Below are positions 27,293 to 36,609 of a DNA stretch of 42,242 nt, piece by piece. Numbering within the stretch: position 1 is the stretch's first letter; every line of letters begins with the position of its first letter. Source of the stretch: Pseudoalteromonas sp. BSi20652 (GTDB taxonomy: Bacteria > Pseudomonadota > Gammaproteobacteria > Enterobacterales > Alteromonadaceae); NCBI RefSeq assembly GCF_000239855.1, contig NZ_BADT01000042.1, forward strand, positions 1 to 42,242. Reading direction: 5' to 3'. The notes under the pieces were generated by a model, which ran no database searches, was not told the DNA's origin, and was given only the letters and a program-made list of their open reading frames with translations. A program made the translations under genes and the position numbers.

Positions 27293-27610
27293 ATGGTGAG
27301 CAAAGCATTTAGAAATGCAGGAATTCTAGGTAAGATCTATACTGTAGGGGACCTTCTTTATAAAGAGTTTTTTAAGAAACGCGAAGATGCCGAGAAGCAA
27401 TATAAAAATTTATATCCACTATTAAAAATCACCTACGGTCAATCTGGCCGTGATGCTAGTGAATTTATTAACTTATTAAATGTTTTTTTATCACTAACTC
27501 CAGTTGGAGCAAAACGAAGAAACTTTAAACGAAGATATATTGACGACAAGGAGGGGTGGCGTAAATTACCAAGCGAGCCCACAGAAATTCCTTATGGGCA
27601 TTGGTGGTAA
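27293..27610 (+). CDS. hypothetical basic protein, first gene of a tight pair
   Basis: 105 aa, basic, no membrane segment. AAGGATG lies about 10 nt before the ATG. The C-terminus is unusual: KEGWRKLPSEPTEIPYGHWW, with Trp/His/Pro-rich residues. The stop codon is one base from the ATG of the four-helix membrane protein that follows, so the two are almost certainly translated together. No homologue recognised. A small soluble protein coupled to a membrane partner is the layout of some bacteriocin/immunity or effector/immunity pairs, but nothing here proves such a role. Confidence 0.6.
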   Translation: MVSKAFRNAGILGKIYTVGDLLYKEFFKKREDAEKQYKNLYPLLKITYGQSGRDASEFINLLNVFLSLTPVGAKRRNFKRRYIDDKEGWRKLPSEPTEIPYGHWW

Positions 27611-27611
27611 T

Positions 27612-28010
27612 ATGAAGAATAATAAAAGAGGATGGAAGGTTGTTTTTGTTATTATTGCCTGTTTTGTGGTTAGTGCTATTTATGATGCATTTACAGTAAG
27701 AGACATTGTTGCACCAGCTCACCCTTTATTCATAAGTATTTTTATCTTGATTGCAGATTTAATGATACTGCTAGGTGCTTACTGTTACGCATTTAATAAA
27801 TATCTAATTAGTTCAAAACTTTTCTGGTTGGTAGTAATCGTATTCTTTTTTATAGTAAATGGTATCGCTGTAATTTATGAGCTTGTTAATAACCAAATAG
27901 GTTACGAAGTGTATGATATGATTACGATGGCTGCTTTTTATCTATGTTTCAGTTTTTTATTAGCTACACCGACTATTATGCATTTGAAAAATATGAATAA
28001 GGTTCAGTGA
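27612..28010 (+). CDS. hypothetical four-helix membrane protein, second gene of the pair
   Basis: 132 aa from the ATG at 27612. An in-frame start at 27504 exists but would overlap most of the end of the preceding gene. The protein has a basic N-terminus and about four hydrophobic segments (residues ~8-25, 38-60, 70-90 and 105-124), and ends in KNMNKVQ. It is separated by a single base from the preceding gene. Function unknown; see the gene before it. Confidence 0.6.
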   Translation: MKNNKRGWKVVFVIIACFVVSAIYDAFTVRDIVAPAHPLFISIFILIADLMILLGAYCYAFNKYLISSKLFWLVVIVFFFIVNGIAVIYELVNNQIGYEVYDMITMAAFYLCFSFLLATPTIMHLKNMNKVQ

Positions 28011-28027
28011 AATTGACTAAAATGCTT

Positions 28028-28486
28028 TCAACCTTGTGATTCAATATAATTGCTAAGCTTTGCAATACGCAGACTCATGCCTTCTATAATTCGGTCTTTA
28101 ATTTTTTCGCGGATAACGTTAGGTAAACGAGTGAGAGCTTCAGGGGTAATGGCGAGGACTATACTGTCGGTTTTAGCGCGAGCGCTAGTACTACGTTCTC
28201 GGTTATTTATAAAGGCACCTTCACCTATAAATTCACCGGGCTCTATAGTGCCAAGCTCTAGCAAATGATTATGTTTAAATACTAATAACGCGCCGCTAAG
28301 TACAATGTACAAACGTTTGTCGTTATCGTATTGCTTAAATAAAAATTGATGTTGATTTACTAAATATAACAGGCCGAACGATTCTAATAAGACTTGGCGC
28401 TCGCTGAGCGTAAATTCTTTAAAAAAGTGCAGCCTGTTTATAATTTCCATTTGTTTGAATAATGGAATATGTTCAATCAACTTCAT
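28028..28486 (-). CDS. cyclic-nucleotide-binding domain protein without DNA-binding domain
   Basis: 152 aa. It is a single cNMP-binding fold: the beta-roll is followed by the phosphate-binding cassette GEFIGEGAFINNRERSTSARA, with the glycine, glutamate and arginine that contact the cyclic phosphate in CRP. A C-terminal helix is present, but there is no helix-turn-helix, unlike CRP/FNR. It lies 30 bp after ntrC on the same strand, so it is probably in the ntrBC transcript. The ligand and partner are unknown. Confidence 0.82.
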   Translation of the reverse strand: MKLIEHIPLFKQMEIINRLHFFKEFTLSERQVLLESFGLLYLVNQHQFLFKQYDNDKRLYIVLSGALLVFKHNHLLELGTIEPGEFIGEGAFINNRERSTSARAKTDSIVLAITPEALTRLPNVIREKIKDRIIEGMSLRIAKLSNYIESQG

Positions 28487-28516
28487 TTATGACTCAAATT
28501 TGTTTAAAGCACTTAA

Positions 28517-29902
28517 TTAGCTAATATTGCGCTCTTTTAATTTTCGGGTCAATGTGTTGCGCCCCCAGCCAATTTTTATGGCTGCATCTTGTTTATGGCC
28601 AGAGCAATTTGCCAGCGCTGTTTTTATTAAGCGGGTTTCTAGTTGAGCTTGAATATCAGGCCAGATATTTTCTTTGCCTTGTTTTAATTCTAGGTTAAGC
28701 CATTGTTGAAATGCATCTAACCAATCGCCCTCTTCTTGCGTTGGTGATGCATCAAGAATCTCAGGCGGTAAATCTTGTTCGGTAACAAGCTCCCCTGGTG
28801 CCATTACAGTAAGCCAGCGGCAGGTGTTTTCTAGCTGGCGTACATTGCCAGGCCAATTGAATAAACGTAATTGTTCAGTCGCTTTAGGGCTCAATACTTT
28901 GCTTTCTACTTGTAGGTCTTTGGCGCTTTTGTGTAAAAAGTGCTGTGATAAGCGTTCAATATCTTCGGTACGTTCACGAAGAGCGGGTAAACGAAGGCGT
29001 ACTACGTTTAGACGATGAAATAAATCATCCCTAAATTTACCTAGTTTAACCAAGTCTTCAAGGTTTTGATGCGTTGCGGCAATGATACGTACATCAACTT
29101 TGATACTTTGATGTCCACCTACGCGGTAAAATTCTCCGTCGGCGAGTACCCGTAATAAGCGAGTTTGCACATCAAGTGGCATATCACCAATTTCATCTAA
29201 AAACAGCGTGCCGCCATTAGCTTGCTCAAATCGGCCTTTACGAACGCTATCTGCGCCGGTAAACGCGCCTTTTTCGTGACCAAATAACTCTGACTCAACA
29301 AGCTCTTTGGGAATTGCTGCCATATTAAGTGCAATAAACTGATTTTCTTTTCGCGGACTATGGTTATGCAAAGCACTCGCAACAAGCTCTTTACCCGTAC
29401 CCGATTCGCCATTAATAAGTACACTCATGCTAGAGGCCGATAGTTTGCCTATCGCTCTAAACACTTCTTGCATGGCTGGTGCTTCACCAATTATATGTGC
29501 ACTTTTAGGAGGGGCTTGCTTACGCTTGGTTTTTTTTGTGGAGTTTGCTCTAAATGCACTTTCAACGAGGGCAACCGCTTCGTTTAAATCAAAGGGCTTG
29601 GCTAAATATTCAAAAGCACCTTTTTGAAATGCATTAACCGCTGAGTCTAAATCTGAGTGCGCAGTCATTATAATTACTGGCAACCCTGGGTTTTGTTCTG
29701 CTATAAGTTCAAGTAACGCCATACCATCCATGCCAGGCATTTTTACATCAGATACTAAAACAGTAGGTTGGCTAAATTTTAACGCACTTAATACATCTTG
29801 TGCGTTAGCAAAGCTTTCCGTGTTAAAACCCGCTCGGGTTAGTGCCTTCTCAAGTACAAAGCGAATTGAGGCATCATCATCTACAAGCCAAACTGTTTTC
29901 AT
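28517..29902 (-). CDS. ntrC: nitrogen regulation response regulator NtrC
   Basis: 461 aa from the ATG at 29902. The frame extends five residues to an ATG overlapping the ntrB stop, but GGAG sits 5 nt before the 29902 start. The receiver domain has the phospho-acceptor Asp52 in [11 protein letters not shown]. The sigma-54 activator AAA+ domain has Walker A GESGTGKE, the sigma-54 contact loop GAFTGA and Walker [14 protein letters not shown] Fis-type helix-turn-helix ends the protein ([18 protein letters not shown]). It activates sigma-54 promoters under nitrogen limitation, phosphorylated by NtrB. NtrC-like sites flank this locus. Confidence 0.96.
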   Translation of the reverse strand: MKTVWLVDDDASIRFVLEKALTRAGFNTESFANAQDVLSALKFSQPTVLVSDVKMPGMDGMALLELIAEQNPGLPVIIMTAHSDLDSAVNAFQKGAFEYLAKPFDLNEAVALVESAFRANSTKKTKRKQAPPKSAHIIGEAPAMQEVFRAIGKLSASSMSVLINGESGTGKELVASALHNHSPRKENQFIALNMAAIPKELVESELFGHEKGAFTGADSVRKGRFEQANGGTLFLDEIGDMPLDVQTRLLRVLADGEFYRVGGHQSIKVDVRIIAATHQNLEDLVKLGKFRDDLFHRLNVVRLRLPALRERTEDIERLSQHFLHKSAKDLQVESKVLSPKATEQLRLFNWPGNVRQLENTCRWLTVMAPGELVTEQDLPPEILDASPTQEEGDWLDAFQQWLNLELKQGKENIWPDIQAQLETRLIKTALANCSGHKQDAAIKIGWGRNTLTRKLKERNIS

Positions 29903-29916
29903 GCAAACTCCAAACA

Positions 29917-30987
29917 TTAATCTGCAAAGGGCAGATAGATATTAAATTCAGTATGTCCAGGCCAGCTATCACATTCTATATAGCCATCATGTTGATCAAT
30001 CAGTGTTTGCGCGATTGAGAGGCCTAACCCAGAGCCACCTTCTTTATTGGTGATCATGGGGTAAAACAGTGTTTCGCGTACACTAGAATCAATACCTGGT
30101 CCGTTATCAGATATTTGGATCAACAAGGCTTTTTTAGGTGCTTTACCAGGACGACGATATTGATGATTAATGCGGGTTTTTATTTTTATTTCACCGCCAT
30201 CTACAAGTGCCTGCTGGGCATTTCGAACAATGTTTAATACCACTTGCTGTATTTTACCTTGATCAATGTATACATCAGGAATACTTGGGTCGTAATCTTT
30301 ACTCAAACTAATGTTAGAGCAATTATCTAACGTGCTTAGCCTTACAACAGATTCAAGTGATTGATGTATGTTGCCATAAGACTTTTGCGGAAGTTGGTTT
30401 GGCCCTAAAAGCCTATCTACTAATTCGCGTAATCGGTCTGCTTGCTCAATGATGAGCTCGGCACATTCATCTCTTTCTTGTTGATCAACCTCATACTGCA
30501 ATAACTGCGCCGCTCCGCGAATTCCACCTAAAGGATTTTTAATCTCATGTGCTAAACCTCTAATTAAGTTTCGGGCTGCTTCGTATTGATGCATTTGGTT
30601 CGAGACTTTGTCGTGCTTAATTTCGTCATCAGTTTGGCGCCACTCAAATAAAATATAAAGTGAGCCATCAAACTTAATTTGCCGTGTGCTTACGGCTACT
30701 TTTGCATGGCGAGAATCGCTAAAAACCACGTCAGCTCTATGCTGGTGGCAATCTACACCTTCAACCACTGAGTATTGCTCTATACGTTTCAAATCGATTG
30801 AATGGTAATTAAAAAGGCTATCAAAAGATTGATCTAATAAGCGTTTACTCCCAAGCCCTAGTAATTCGCTAGTACTTGTATTGGCATATACAACGGTAAA
30901 GTTTTTATCGAGTAGCATGACTGCAGTTGTTTGATTTTGCCAAATGGCATCAAGTAGCTCTGGGCTAAAATTTTTATTATTAATCAT
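29917..30987 (-). CDS. ntrB: nitrogen regulation sensor kinase NtrB
   Basis: 356 aa, soluble. An N-terminal PAS domain (residues ~10-120) is followed by the histidine phospho-acceptor domain with H-box GLAHEIKNPLGGIRGA and the HATPase domain: N-box VLNIVRNAQQAL, G1 ISDNGPGIDSS and G2 GGSGLGLSIAQ. NtrB is phosphatase or kinase for NtrC depending on PII and glutamine. It shares its last base with an alternative ntrC start. The start codon lies 3 bp from an NtrC-like site, suggesting autoregulation. Confidence 0.95.
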   Translation of the reverse strand: MINNKNFSPELLDAIWQNQTTAVMLLDKNFTVVYANTSTSELLGLGSKRLLDQSFDSLFNYHSIDLKRIEQYSVVEGVDCHQHRADVVFSDSRHAKVAVSTRQIKFDGSLYILFEWRQTDDEIKHDKVSNQMHQYEAARNLIRGLAHEIKNPLGGIRGAAQLLQYEVDQQERDECAELIIEQADRLRELVDRLLGPNQLPQKSYGNIHQSLESVVRLSTLDNCSNISLSKDYDPSIPDVYIDQGKIQQVVLNIVRNAQQALVDGGEIKIKTRINHQYRRPGKAPKKALLIQISDNGPGIDSSVRETLFYPMITNKEGGSGLGLSIAQTLIDQHDGYIECDSWPGHTEFNIYLPFAD

Positions 30988-30990
30988 AAT

Positions 30991-31007
30991 TGCACCACTT
31001 TAGTGCG
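30991..31007. promoter_or_regulatory. NtrC-binding site at the ntrB start
   Basis: Read leftward it is CGCACT-AAAGT-GGTGCA, 11 of 12 matches to the consensus TGCACY-N5-GGTGCA. It ends 3 bp before the ntrB ATG, over the ribosome site. In E. coli a site near the glnL promoter lets NtrC repress ntrBC, so this is probably the equivalent. Confidence 0.65.
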
Positions 31008-31084
31008 TTAATATTTGCAAGCAATTTATAGTGCAAAATACACTGCTGCTCGTATTAGTAACACCTCAATTTAGTTACCTAGGA

Positions 31085-31591
31085 TTAGCCTTTTCGGTGC
31101 ATAAAAAATATGCAAGGCTGACTTGTAGCAATAATTTGGTTCTTACTATTAAAAAGCTTCAATTGTAGCGTGTGTTCGCCGCGTTCTACATCTCTTATTG
31201 CAAAGGTTGAGCTGTTAATGGCTGGGCCATGTGCTTTGCCGTCAATAAAAAGTTGTATGGTAAAACCAGTCTCAAATCGTGGTGTAATTCGGCTAGTTAC
31301 ATAAACACTGCCGGTATTTTCACGAATAGTTTGATTATGCTCTGGTGATGATATGGCAATATTAAAAGCAGCTTGTTGAGATTGGGTCTTCTCAGCAAAA
31401 ATATCAGTATTTGCTGCAGGTATATTAAGATCTTGGCTGGTGAGTTTTATCTCTGTGGCCCCTTTATGAGGAGTGTCTGAGAATACTAATACGCCATTTT
31501 TATCTTTCCAAGCGTATATTTTTGATTCACCTGCATAACCATAATTACTTAATCCTAAAGCAATTATTAGTAATAAAATCTTGTTATTCAC
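31085..31591 (-). CDS. DUF4124 domain protein in the glnA-ntrB interval
   Basis: 168 aa from the GTG at 31591, chosen because GCAGGG lies upstream and it gives a normal signal peptide (VNNKILLLIIALGLSNYGYA). An ATG at 31612 (175 aa) would also read. DUF4124 motif: SKIYAWKDKNGVLVFSDTPH at the start of the mature protein, then a C-terminal beta domain typical of proteins described as having a PKD/Ig-like end. Secreted or periplasmic. It sits between glnA and ntrB on the same strand; similar placement occurs in other gammaproteobacteria. Function unknown. Confidence 0.75.
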   Translation of the reverse strand: MNNKILLLIIALGLSNYGYAGESKIYAWKDKNGVLVFSDTPHKGATEIKLTSQDLNIPAANTDIFAEKTQSQQAAFNIAISSPEHNQTIRENTGSVYVTSRITPRFETGFTIQLFIDGKAHGPAINSSTFAIRDVERGEHTLQLKLFNSKNQIIATSQPCIFFMHRKG

Positions 31592-31652
31592 TCTGCAACC
31601 CTGCACTTCCATTAATAACGTAACTTTAGAGGAGTTTATATTATTTTACCAT

Positions 31653-31676
31653 TAAAAAAGCCCGCAAAGCGGGCTT
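31653..31676 (-). terminator. terminator between glnA and the DUF4124 gene
   Basis: AAGCCCGC (31658-31665) pairs with GCGGGCTT (31669-31676), loop AAA, and on the minus strand the stem is followed by T6. It is 28 bp after the glnA stop, so glnA is mostly expressed alone and the downstream genes depend on read-through or their own promoter. Confidence 0.85.
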
Positions 31677-31704
31677 GAGAACACACATATTTTTTACAGG
31701 TTAA

Positions 31705-33111
31705 TTAACAGCTGTAGTACATTTCAAACTCAACTGGGTGAGTTGTCATGTTAAGTTTTTCAACTTCTTTTGATTTAAGAGCAATGTACGCATCAATTAA
31801 ATCGTCAGTGAATACACCACCTTGAGTTAAGAATTCACGGTCTGCGCTAAGTGCAGCAAGTGCTTCGTCAAGTGATGCTGCAACAGTTGGAATTTCTGCT
31901 GCTTCTTCAGCTGGTAAGTCGTATAAATCTTTATCCATTGCATCGCCAGGGTGGATCTTATTTTTGATACCATCAAGGCCAGCCATAAGCATTGCAGAGA
32001 AAGCAAGATATGGGTTAGCAGTTGGATCTGGGAAGCGTACTTCAATACGACGACCTTTTTCAGATGGAACCACTGGAATGCGAATTGATGCAGAACGGTT
32101 ACGTGCAGAGTATGCAAGCATAACAGGTGCTTCAAAACCTGGTACTAAACGTTTGTATGAGTTAGTAGACGCATTTGCAAAAGCATTAATTGCTTTAGCA
32201 TGCTTGATGATGCCGCCGATGTAGTAAAGTGCATCTTCAGAAAGACCGCCGTACTTATCACCAGCAAAAAGGTTAACACCGTCTTTAGCAAGTGACTGAT
32301 GACAATGCATGCCAGAGCCGTTATCACCAACAACTGGCTTAGGCATAAACGTTGCTGTTTTACCGTATAAATGAGCCATGTTATGGATAACATATTTCAT
32401 TTCTTGGATTTCATCCGCTTTTAACACCATTGTGTTAAAGCGAGTAGCGATTTCGTTTTGACCTGCTGTAGCTACTTCGTGGTGATGAGCTTCTACAACT
32501 TGACCCATTTCTTCTAGAACTAGACACGTTGCTGAACGCCAATCTTGAAAATCATCAACAGGAGCAACAGGGAAGTAACCACCTTTCACACCAGGACGAT
32601 GACCTGTGTTGCCATCTGCATATTCTTTATCTGAGTTCCAAGCTGCTTGCTTAGAATCAATTTTGTACATTGAACCAGACATATCTGATTTGTATTTAAC
32701 GTCGTCAAATACAAAAAACTCAGGCTCTGGACCAAATAAAACGGTATCTGCAATACCAGTAGACTTCATGTACTCTTCAGCGCGCTTAGCAACTGAACGC
32801 GGGTCGCGCTCATAACCTTGAAGAGTTGAAGGTTCAACTACGTCACAGCGAACAATTAAAGTTGTTTCTTCTGTAAAAGGGTCTAATTTGATAGAATCTG
32901 CATCTGGTAATAAAACCATGTCTGATTCGTTAATGCCTTTCCAGCCAGCAATTGACGAGCCATCAAACATTTTACCGTCTTCGAAAAAATCTTCATCAAC
33001 TTGGTGATGAGGAATAGATACATGTTGCTCTTTACCTTTTGTATCAGTAAAGCGTAAATCAACGAACTTAACGTCATTTTCTTTAATAAAATCTAAAACC
33101 GATTGTGACAT
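31705..33111 (-). CDS. glnA: type I glutamine synthetase GlnA
   Basis: 468 aa (E. coli 469). It makes glutamine from glutamate, ammonia and ATP as a dodecamer. The active-site and ammonia-site region around [20 protein letters not shown] and the metal ligands are intact. The adenylylation tyrosine is in KDLYDLP near residue 397, so the enzyme is under GlnE control. It ends in the usual ...[16 protein letters not shown] precedes the ATG. A sigma-54 type promoter and two NtrC-like sites lie upstream. Confidence 0.98.
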   Translation of the reverse strand: MSQSVLDFIKENDVKFVDLRFTDTKGKEQHVSIPHHQVDEDFFEDGKMFDGSSIAGWKGINESDMVLLPDADSIKLDPFTEETTLIVRCDVVEPSTLQGYERDPRSVAKRAEEYMKSTGIADTVLFGPEPEFFVFDDVKYKSDMSGSMYKIDSKQAAWNSDKEYADGNTGHRPGVKGGYFPVAPVDDFQDWRSATCLVLEEMGQVVEAHHHEVATAGQNEIATRFNTMVLKADEIQEMKYVIHNMAHLYGKTATFMPKPVVGDNGSGMHCHQSLAKDGVNLFAGDKYGGLSEDALYYIGGIIKHAKAINAFANASTNSYKRLVPGFEAPVMLAYSARNRSASIRIPVVPSEKGRRIEVRFPDPTANPYLAFSAMLMAGLDGIKNKIHPGDAMDKDLYDLPAEEAAEIPTVAASLDEALAALSADREFLTQGGVFTDDLIDAYIALKSKEVEKLNMTTHPVEFEMYYSC

Positions 33112-33167
33112 GTGTCCTCCAACTATTGGTTTTTGTTATTGCTGCATAATTGCTTTAGTATTTACTA

Positions 33168-33183
33168 AGCTGATTTTGTGCCA
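33168..33183 (-). promoter_or_regulatory. sigma-54 promoter of glnA
   Basis: Read leftward it is TGGCAC-AAAATCA-GCT: the -24 GG and -12 GC are separated by the required 10 bp, with TGGCAC perfect and the -12 element (consensus TTGC) imperfect. It places a start at about 33157, 46 bp before the glnA ATG. Confidence 0.6.
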
Positions 33184-33244
33184 TTTTTATAACTATATGT
33201 TTATAAATTAAAAAAATAAGATACTTCAAAATAGATTAAACTGT

Positions 33245-33261
33245 TGCACATTTTTGGTGCG
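33245..33261. promoter_or_regulatory. NtrC site A upstream of glnA
   Basis: TGCACA-TTTTT-GGTGCG matches the NtrC consensus TGCACC-N5-GGTGCA at 10 of 12 positions. It is centred about 96 bp upstream of the inferred glnA start, suitable for an enhancer. Confidence 0.55.
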
Positions 33262-33265
33262 TAAA

Positions 33266-33282
33266 AGCTCCTTATTGGTGCA
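33266..33282. promoter_or_regulatory. NtrC site B upstream of glnA
   Basis: AGCTCC-TTATT-GGTGCA: one half-site is perfect and the other has two mismatches. It is centred 21 bp (two helical turns) from site A, so two NtrC dimers would bind the same face. Confidence 0.5.
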
Positions 33283-33617
33283 GGTTTTACGCGGTCTAAT
33301 TTGTCGGTAATTTAATCACCGTGAATTAGGATAACTTAAATGCAGAAGAGTTCCAAAAATATCTATAAAAGAGCTAAAACAGCTATTTTTCAAAAAAATA
33401 TTGAAATTTAATTCATATAATTGTCATATATAAAACAGATACTTAGTAAAAGTATTAAGAAAGTTTTAAAATATGTATTGGATAAACTTTCATCCATGTC
33501 ATTAATGAGGGATAATATGCGCCCTTTTAAATCCTATGCTGGGACATCTCGCGAAAGCGTGGATGAGTGCGTAGATCTTGCAGGATCATTGAGAATTTAA
33601 TTTCTCTGAGTAAATAT

Positions 33618-35441
33618 ATGAGCATCGAAAAGTTAAGAAATATAGCGATTATCGCGCACGTTGACCACGGTAAAACAACTCTGGTTGACAAACTACTTGA
33701 GCAATCAGGTACATTAGAAACACGCGGCGGTAACGAAGAGCGCGTGATGGACTCAAACGACATTGAGAAAGAACGTGGTATTACCATTTTGGCTAAAAAC
33801 ACAGCCATTTCTTGGAATGACTACCATATCAATATCGTAGATACCCCGGGACACGCCGATTTCGGTGGTGAAGTTGAACGCGTACTTTCGATGGCTGACT
33901 CAGTATTATTACTTGTTGATGCTCAAGAAGGTCCAATGCCACAAACGCGTTTCGTTACGCAAAAGGCATTCGCGCAAGGCTTAAAGCCAATCGTAGTTAT
34001 CAATAAAATTGATAAGCCAGGTTCACGTCCTGATTGGGTTATGGATCAAATCTTTGATTTATTCGACAACCTTGGCGCAACTGACGAACAGTTAGATTTT
34101 AAAGTAATCTACGCTTCAGCTATCAACGGCTGGGCAACACTAGATTTAGACGAGCCATCAGACAACATGGAACCTATGTTCAAGATGATCGTTGACGAAG
34201 TATCACCACCGGATGCAGATCCTGAAGGTGACTTCCAAATGCAAATTTCTCAACTAGATTACAACTCTTATGTTGGTGTAGTTGGTATTGGTCGTATTAA
34301 ACGTGGTTCTGTTGCTCCTAACCAACAAGTTACTATTATCAGTGCTGATGGCACTACACGTAATGGTAAAATTGGCGCAGTACAAAGCTACCTAGGTCTT
34401 GAACGTATCGAAACTGATAGAGCTTACGCTGGTAACATCGTAACTGTAACAGGTATTGGTGAGCTTAAGATTTCTGATACAGTTTGCTTCCCAGGAAACG
34501 TTGAAGCATTACCACCACTAAGTGTTGATGAGCCAACTGTAACAATGACATTCTCTGTAAATAACTCACCTTTCTGTGGTAAAGAAGGTAAGTTTGTAAC
34601 GTCACGTAATATCCGTGAACGTTTAGACAAAGAATTAGTACACAACGTAGCACTTCGCGTTGAAGATACTGGTAGCCCAGATAGCTTCCGTGTTTCTGGT
34701 CGTGGTGAATTACACCTAGGTATCTTAATCGAGAACATGCGTCGTGAAGGTTACGAGCTTTCAGTTTCTCGTCCAGAAGTTATCTTACGTACTGTAGATG
34801 GCGTTCTAGAAGAACCGTTTGAAACAGTGACTATTGACTGTCAAGACGAGCATCAGGGTTCTGTTATGGAACAAGTTGGCCTACGTAAAGGTGAACTTAC
34901 TAACATGACTCCAGATGGCAAAGGCCGTATGCGTTTAGATTTCATGATCCCTAGCCGTGGTTTAATTGGTTTCCAAACTGATTTCATGACGCTTACTTCG
35001 GGTTCTGGTCTTATGTACCATACGTTCGATCATTACGGTCCTCACAAAGGTGGCGACATCGGTGTTCGTAAGAACGGCGTAATGATTGCAAACGCAACTG
35101 GTAAAGCACTTACTAACGCATTATTCAACTTACAAGAACGCGGCCGTTTATTCATCGGTCACGGTGTTGAAGTATACGAAGGTATGGTTATCGGTATTCA
35201 TAACCGTGATAACGACCTTACAGTTAACGCCCTTAAAGGCAAGCAGTTAACTAACGTACGTGCATCTGGTACTGATGAAGCGCAAACGCTTTCTCCACAC
35301 CTTAACTACTCACTTGAGCAAGCGCTTGAGTTCATCGATGATGACGAGCTAGTTGAAGTAACTCCACTAAACATTCGTATTCGTAAAAAACACCTTACAG
35401 AAAACGAACGTAAACGTGCAGGTCGTGGACCTAAAGCATAA
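33618..35441 (+). CDS. typA: ribosome-associated GTPase TypA/BipA
   Basis: 607 aa from the ATG at 33618 ([20 protein letters not shown]), the same length as E. coli; an open frame further upstream is not used because the family starts here. G-motifs are AHVDHGKTT (G1), RGITI (G2), DTPGHADF (G3), NKIDKP (G4) and SA in YASAINGW (G5). An EF-G-like domain II and the BipA-specific C-terminal domain follow. It acts in 50S subunit assembly, particularly in cold and stress. Divergent from glnA; a strong terminator follows. Confidence 0.97.
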   Translation: MSIEKLRNIAIIAHVDHGKTTLVDKLLEQSGTLETRGGNEERVMDSNDIEKERGITILAKNTAISWNDYHINIVDTPGHADFGGEVERVLSMADSVLLLVDAQEGPMPQTRFVTQKAFAQGLKPIVVINKIDKPGSRPDWVMDQIFDLFDNLGATDEQLDFKVIYASAINGWATLDLDEPSDNMEPMFKMIVDEVSPPDADPEGDFQMQISQLDYNSYVGVVGIGRIKRGSVAPNQQVTIISADGTTRNGKIGAVQSYLGLERIETDRAYAGNIVTVTGIGELKISDTVCFPGNVEALPPLSVDEPTVTMTFSVNNSPFCGKEGKFVTSRNIRERLDKELVHNVALRVEDTGSPDSFRVSGRGELHLGILIENMRREGYELSVSRPEVILRTVDGVLEEPFETVTIDCQDEHQGSVMEQVGLRKGELTNMTPDGKGRMRLDFMIPSRGLIGFQTDFMTLTSGSGLMYHTFDHYGPHKGGDIGVRKNGVMIANATGKALTNALFNLQERGRLFIGHGVEVYEGMVIGIHNRDNDLTVNALKGKQLTNVRASGTDEAQTLSPHLNYSLEQALEFIDDDELVEVTPLNIRIRKKHLTENERKRAGRGPKA

Positions 35442-35466
35442 TCTATTAATTTAGAATTATGATTTT

Positions 35467-35502
35467 AAAAGCCGCTGTGTTGAAAAATACAGCGGCTTTT
35501 TT
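35467..35502 (+). terminator. intrinsic terminator of typA
   Basis: AAAAGCCGCTGT (35467-35478) pairs perfectly with ACAGCGGCTTTT (35489-35500) over a 10-nt loop, followed by more T. Confidence 0.9.
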
Positions 35503-35804
35503 GTGGATAAAAACATGAGAAACGATGAGCTGTTAGCTGTCAGCATTTAGCCAAAAATTATATGGCTACTGTTTTGTGATGAAATTTCCATAATATATAC
35601 CTCTAAAAGCGCAGCGCCTCTTAACCTCTTTGTGAATAATTTACTTAAATATTTTTTGCACAAGGAGAAGGGAATGAGAAGAGAAAGAGAGAGCTGAAAC
35701 AGCCGATAATGCAAAGTATCAGTGTTTGTTGGTGGGGTGTTTTTTCGTTGGGTTTCGTTTCACTCAACCCAACATACGTGTTCAATTATTTTATTGGTAG
35801 TTAC
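35503..35804. other. gene-free stretch with purine tract and REP-like inverted repeat
   Basis: No gene is visible. From about 35663 to 35694 nearly all bases are purines, containing AAGGAGAAGGGA, an ATG and a 7-codon frame. At 35747-35773 GTTGGGTT and AACCCAAC form an 8-bp inverted repeat with an 11-nt loop, a pattern like intergenic repeats of marine proteobacteria. An apparent 96-aa reading frame at 35722-36012 overlaps the CBM9-like gene antisense and is not credible. Confidence 0.45.
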
Positions 35805-36533
35805 TTACTTTTTAGGAAGTAGGGTGATTTTGCCAAATACATCTGCATCTATAAAACCACGATTTCTGTCACCATTTACTGGCTGTACTTCGTGTGAGCC
35901 CATAAAATGCTCGCGCACATCACTGCCATCGTTATCGCAATACGCTAGCATAAAGCCTATTACTTGTTTTGGCGTTAGGGTGAGCGGAGTGTTATTAGCC
36001 CCTTCTTTATAATCATTAGGGTAGAGCTTTATTGCTACTTCCCACGTGATGTTAAAAGGCGCGGTGGTGTTACGCTTCCAGTTACTGACTAGGTGATCGG
36101 TATACAAATGGGCTTTTTTATCAGGTCCGTAATCGGCGGCTTGGTTATCAAGGCCAATATGGTACGCCAAAGCGGTGTGATTAAATTGATGGTTTCCGCC
36201 TGATGCATCGCTATCAATAAATACTTCAAGCGCATCATCGTCCCAATATTTATACGTTGGATCGGGATGTGTATCAATTAAAACGTCATCCACAATATCG
36301 GCTTGCAGATATAGGTAGTTTTGATCCCACAGTAAGCGATAACGCCCTTTAAAATCGGTATCGTTTGATGGCAGTGTGCCATCCATTAGATAAGGCATGT
36401 CGTGCCAAATAGCTTTATCCCATGCGCTTTCTGATACGCCATCAATGGTAATAGGGGTTGCTGTATGATTGACCTCTATGGCCACAAGTGGGTAGCTAAA
36501 TAGCAAGCTAAACGCGAGTAGTGCTTTTTTCAT
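35805..36533 (-). CDS. secreted CBM9-like carbohydrate-binding protein
   Basis: 242 aa from the ATG at 36533. Upstream in-frame codons would start with TTG and are not needed. A signal peptide (MKKALLAFSLLFSYPLVA) precedes a single CBM9-like beta-sandwich: TPITIDGVSESAWDKA at the start, YLYLQADIVDDVLID, and WDDDALEVFIDSDASGG in the middle are family landmarks. Similar modules bind sugars or sit at the start of outer-membrane proteins. It is probably periplasmic or exported. No enzyme domain is present. Confidence 0.72.
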   Translation of the reverse strand: MKKALLAFSLLFSYPLVAIEVNHTATPITIDGVSESAWDKAIWHDMPYLMDGTLPSNDTDFKGRYRLLWDQNYLYLQADIVDDVLIDTHPDPTYKYWDDDALEVFIDSDASGGNHQFNHTALAYHIGLDNQAADYGPDKKAHLYTDHLVSNWKRNTTAPFNITWEVAIKLYPNDYKEGANNTPLTLTPKQVIGFMLAYCDNDGSDVREHFMGSHEVQPVNGDRNRGFIDADVFGKITLLPKK

Positions 36534-36609
36534 TAATAATCTTACCAATTAAATAGGGTCTAGCTTAACGCAAACTGTGATTAAAAAATTATATGTATTA
36601 TTTATTATA

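Noticed and set aside
27504-27611. Earlier start for the four-helix protein
   Set aside because: It would overlap the preceding gene by over 100 bases, and the hydrophobic protein proper starts at 27612.
31827-32393. Several frames over 80 aa within glnA
   Set aside because: glnA is full-length and highly conserved here; the others are codon-bias shadows.
33567-33617. 17-residue extension of TypA
   Set aside because: The conserved family start [19 protein letters not shown] is at 33618.
35722-36012. 96-aa plus-strand reading frame
   Set aside because: It overlaps the CBM9-like gene antisense, has no ribosome site and begins next to a repeat.
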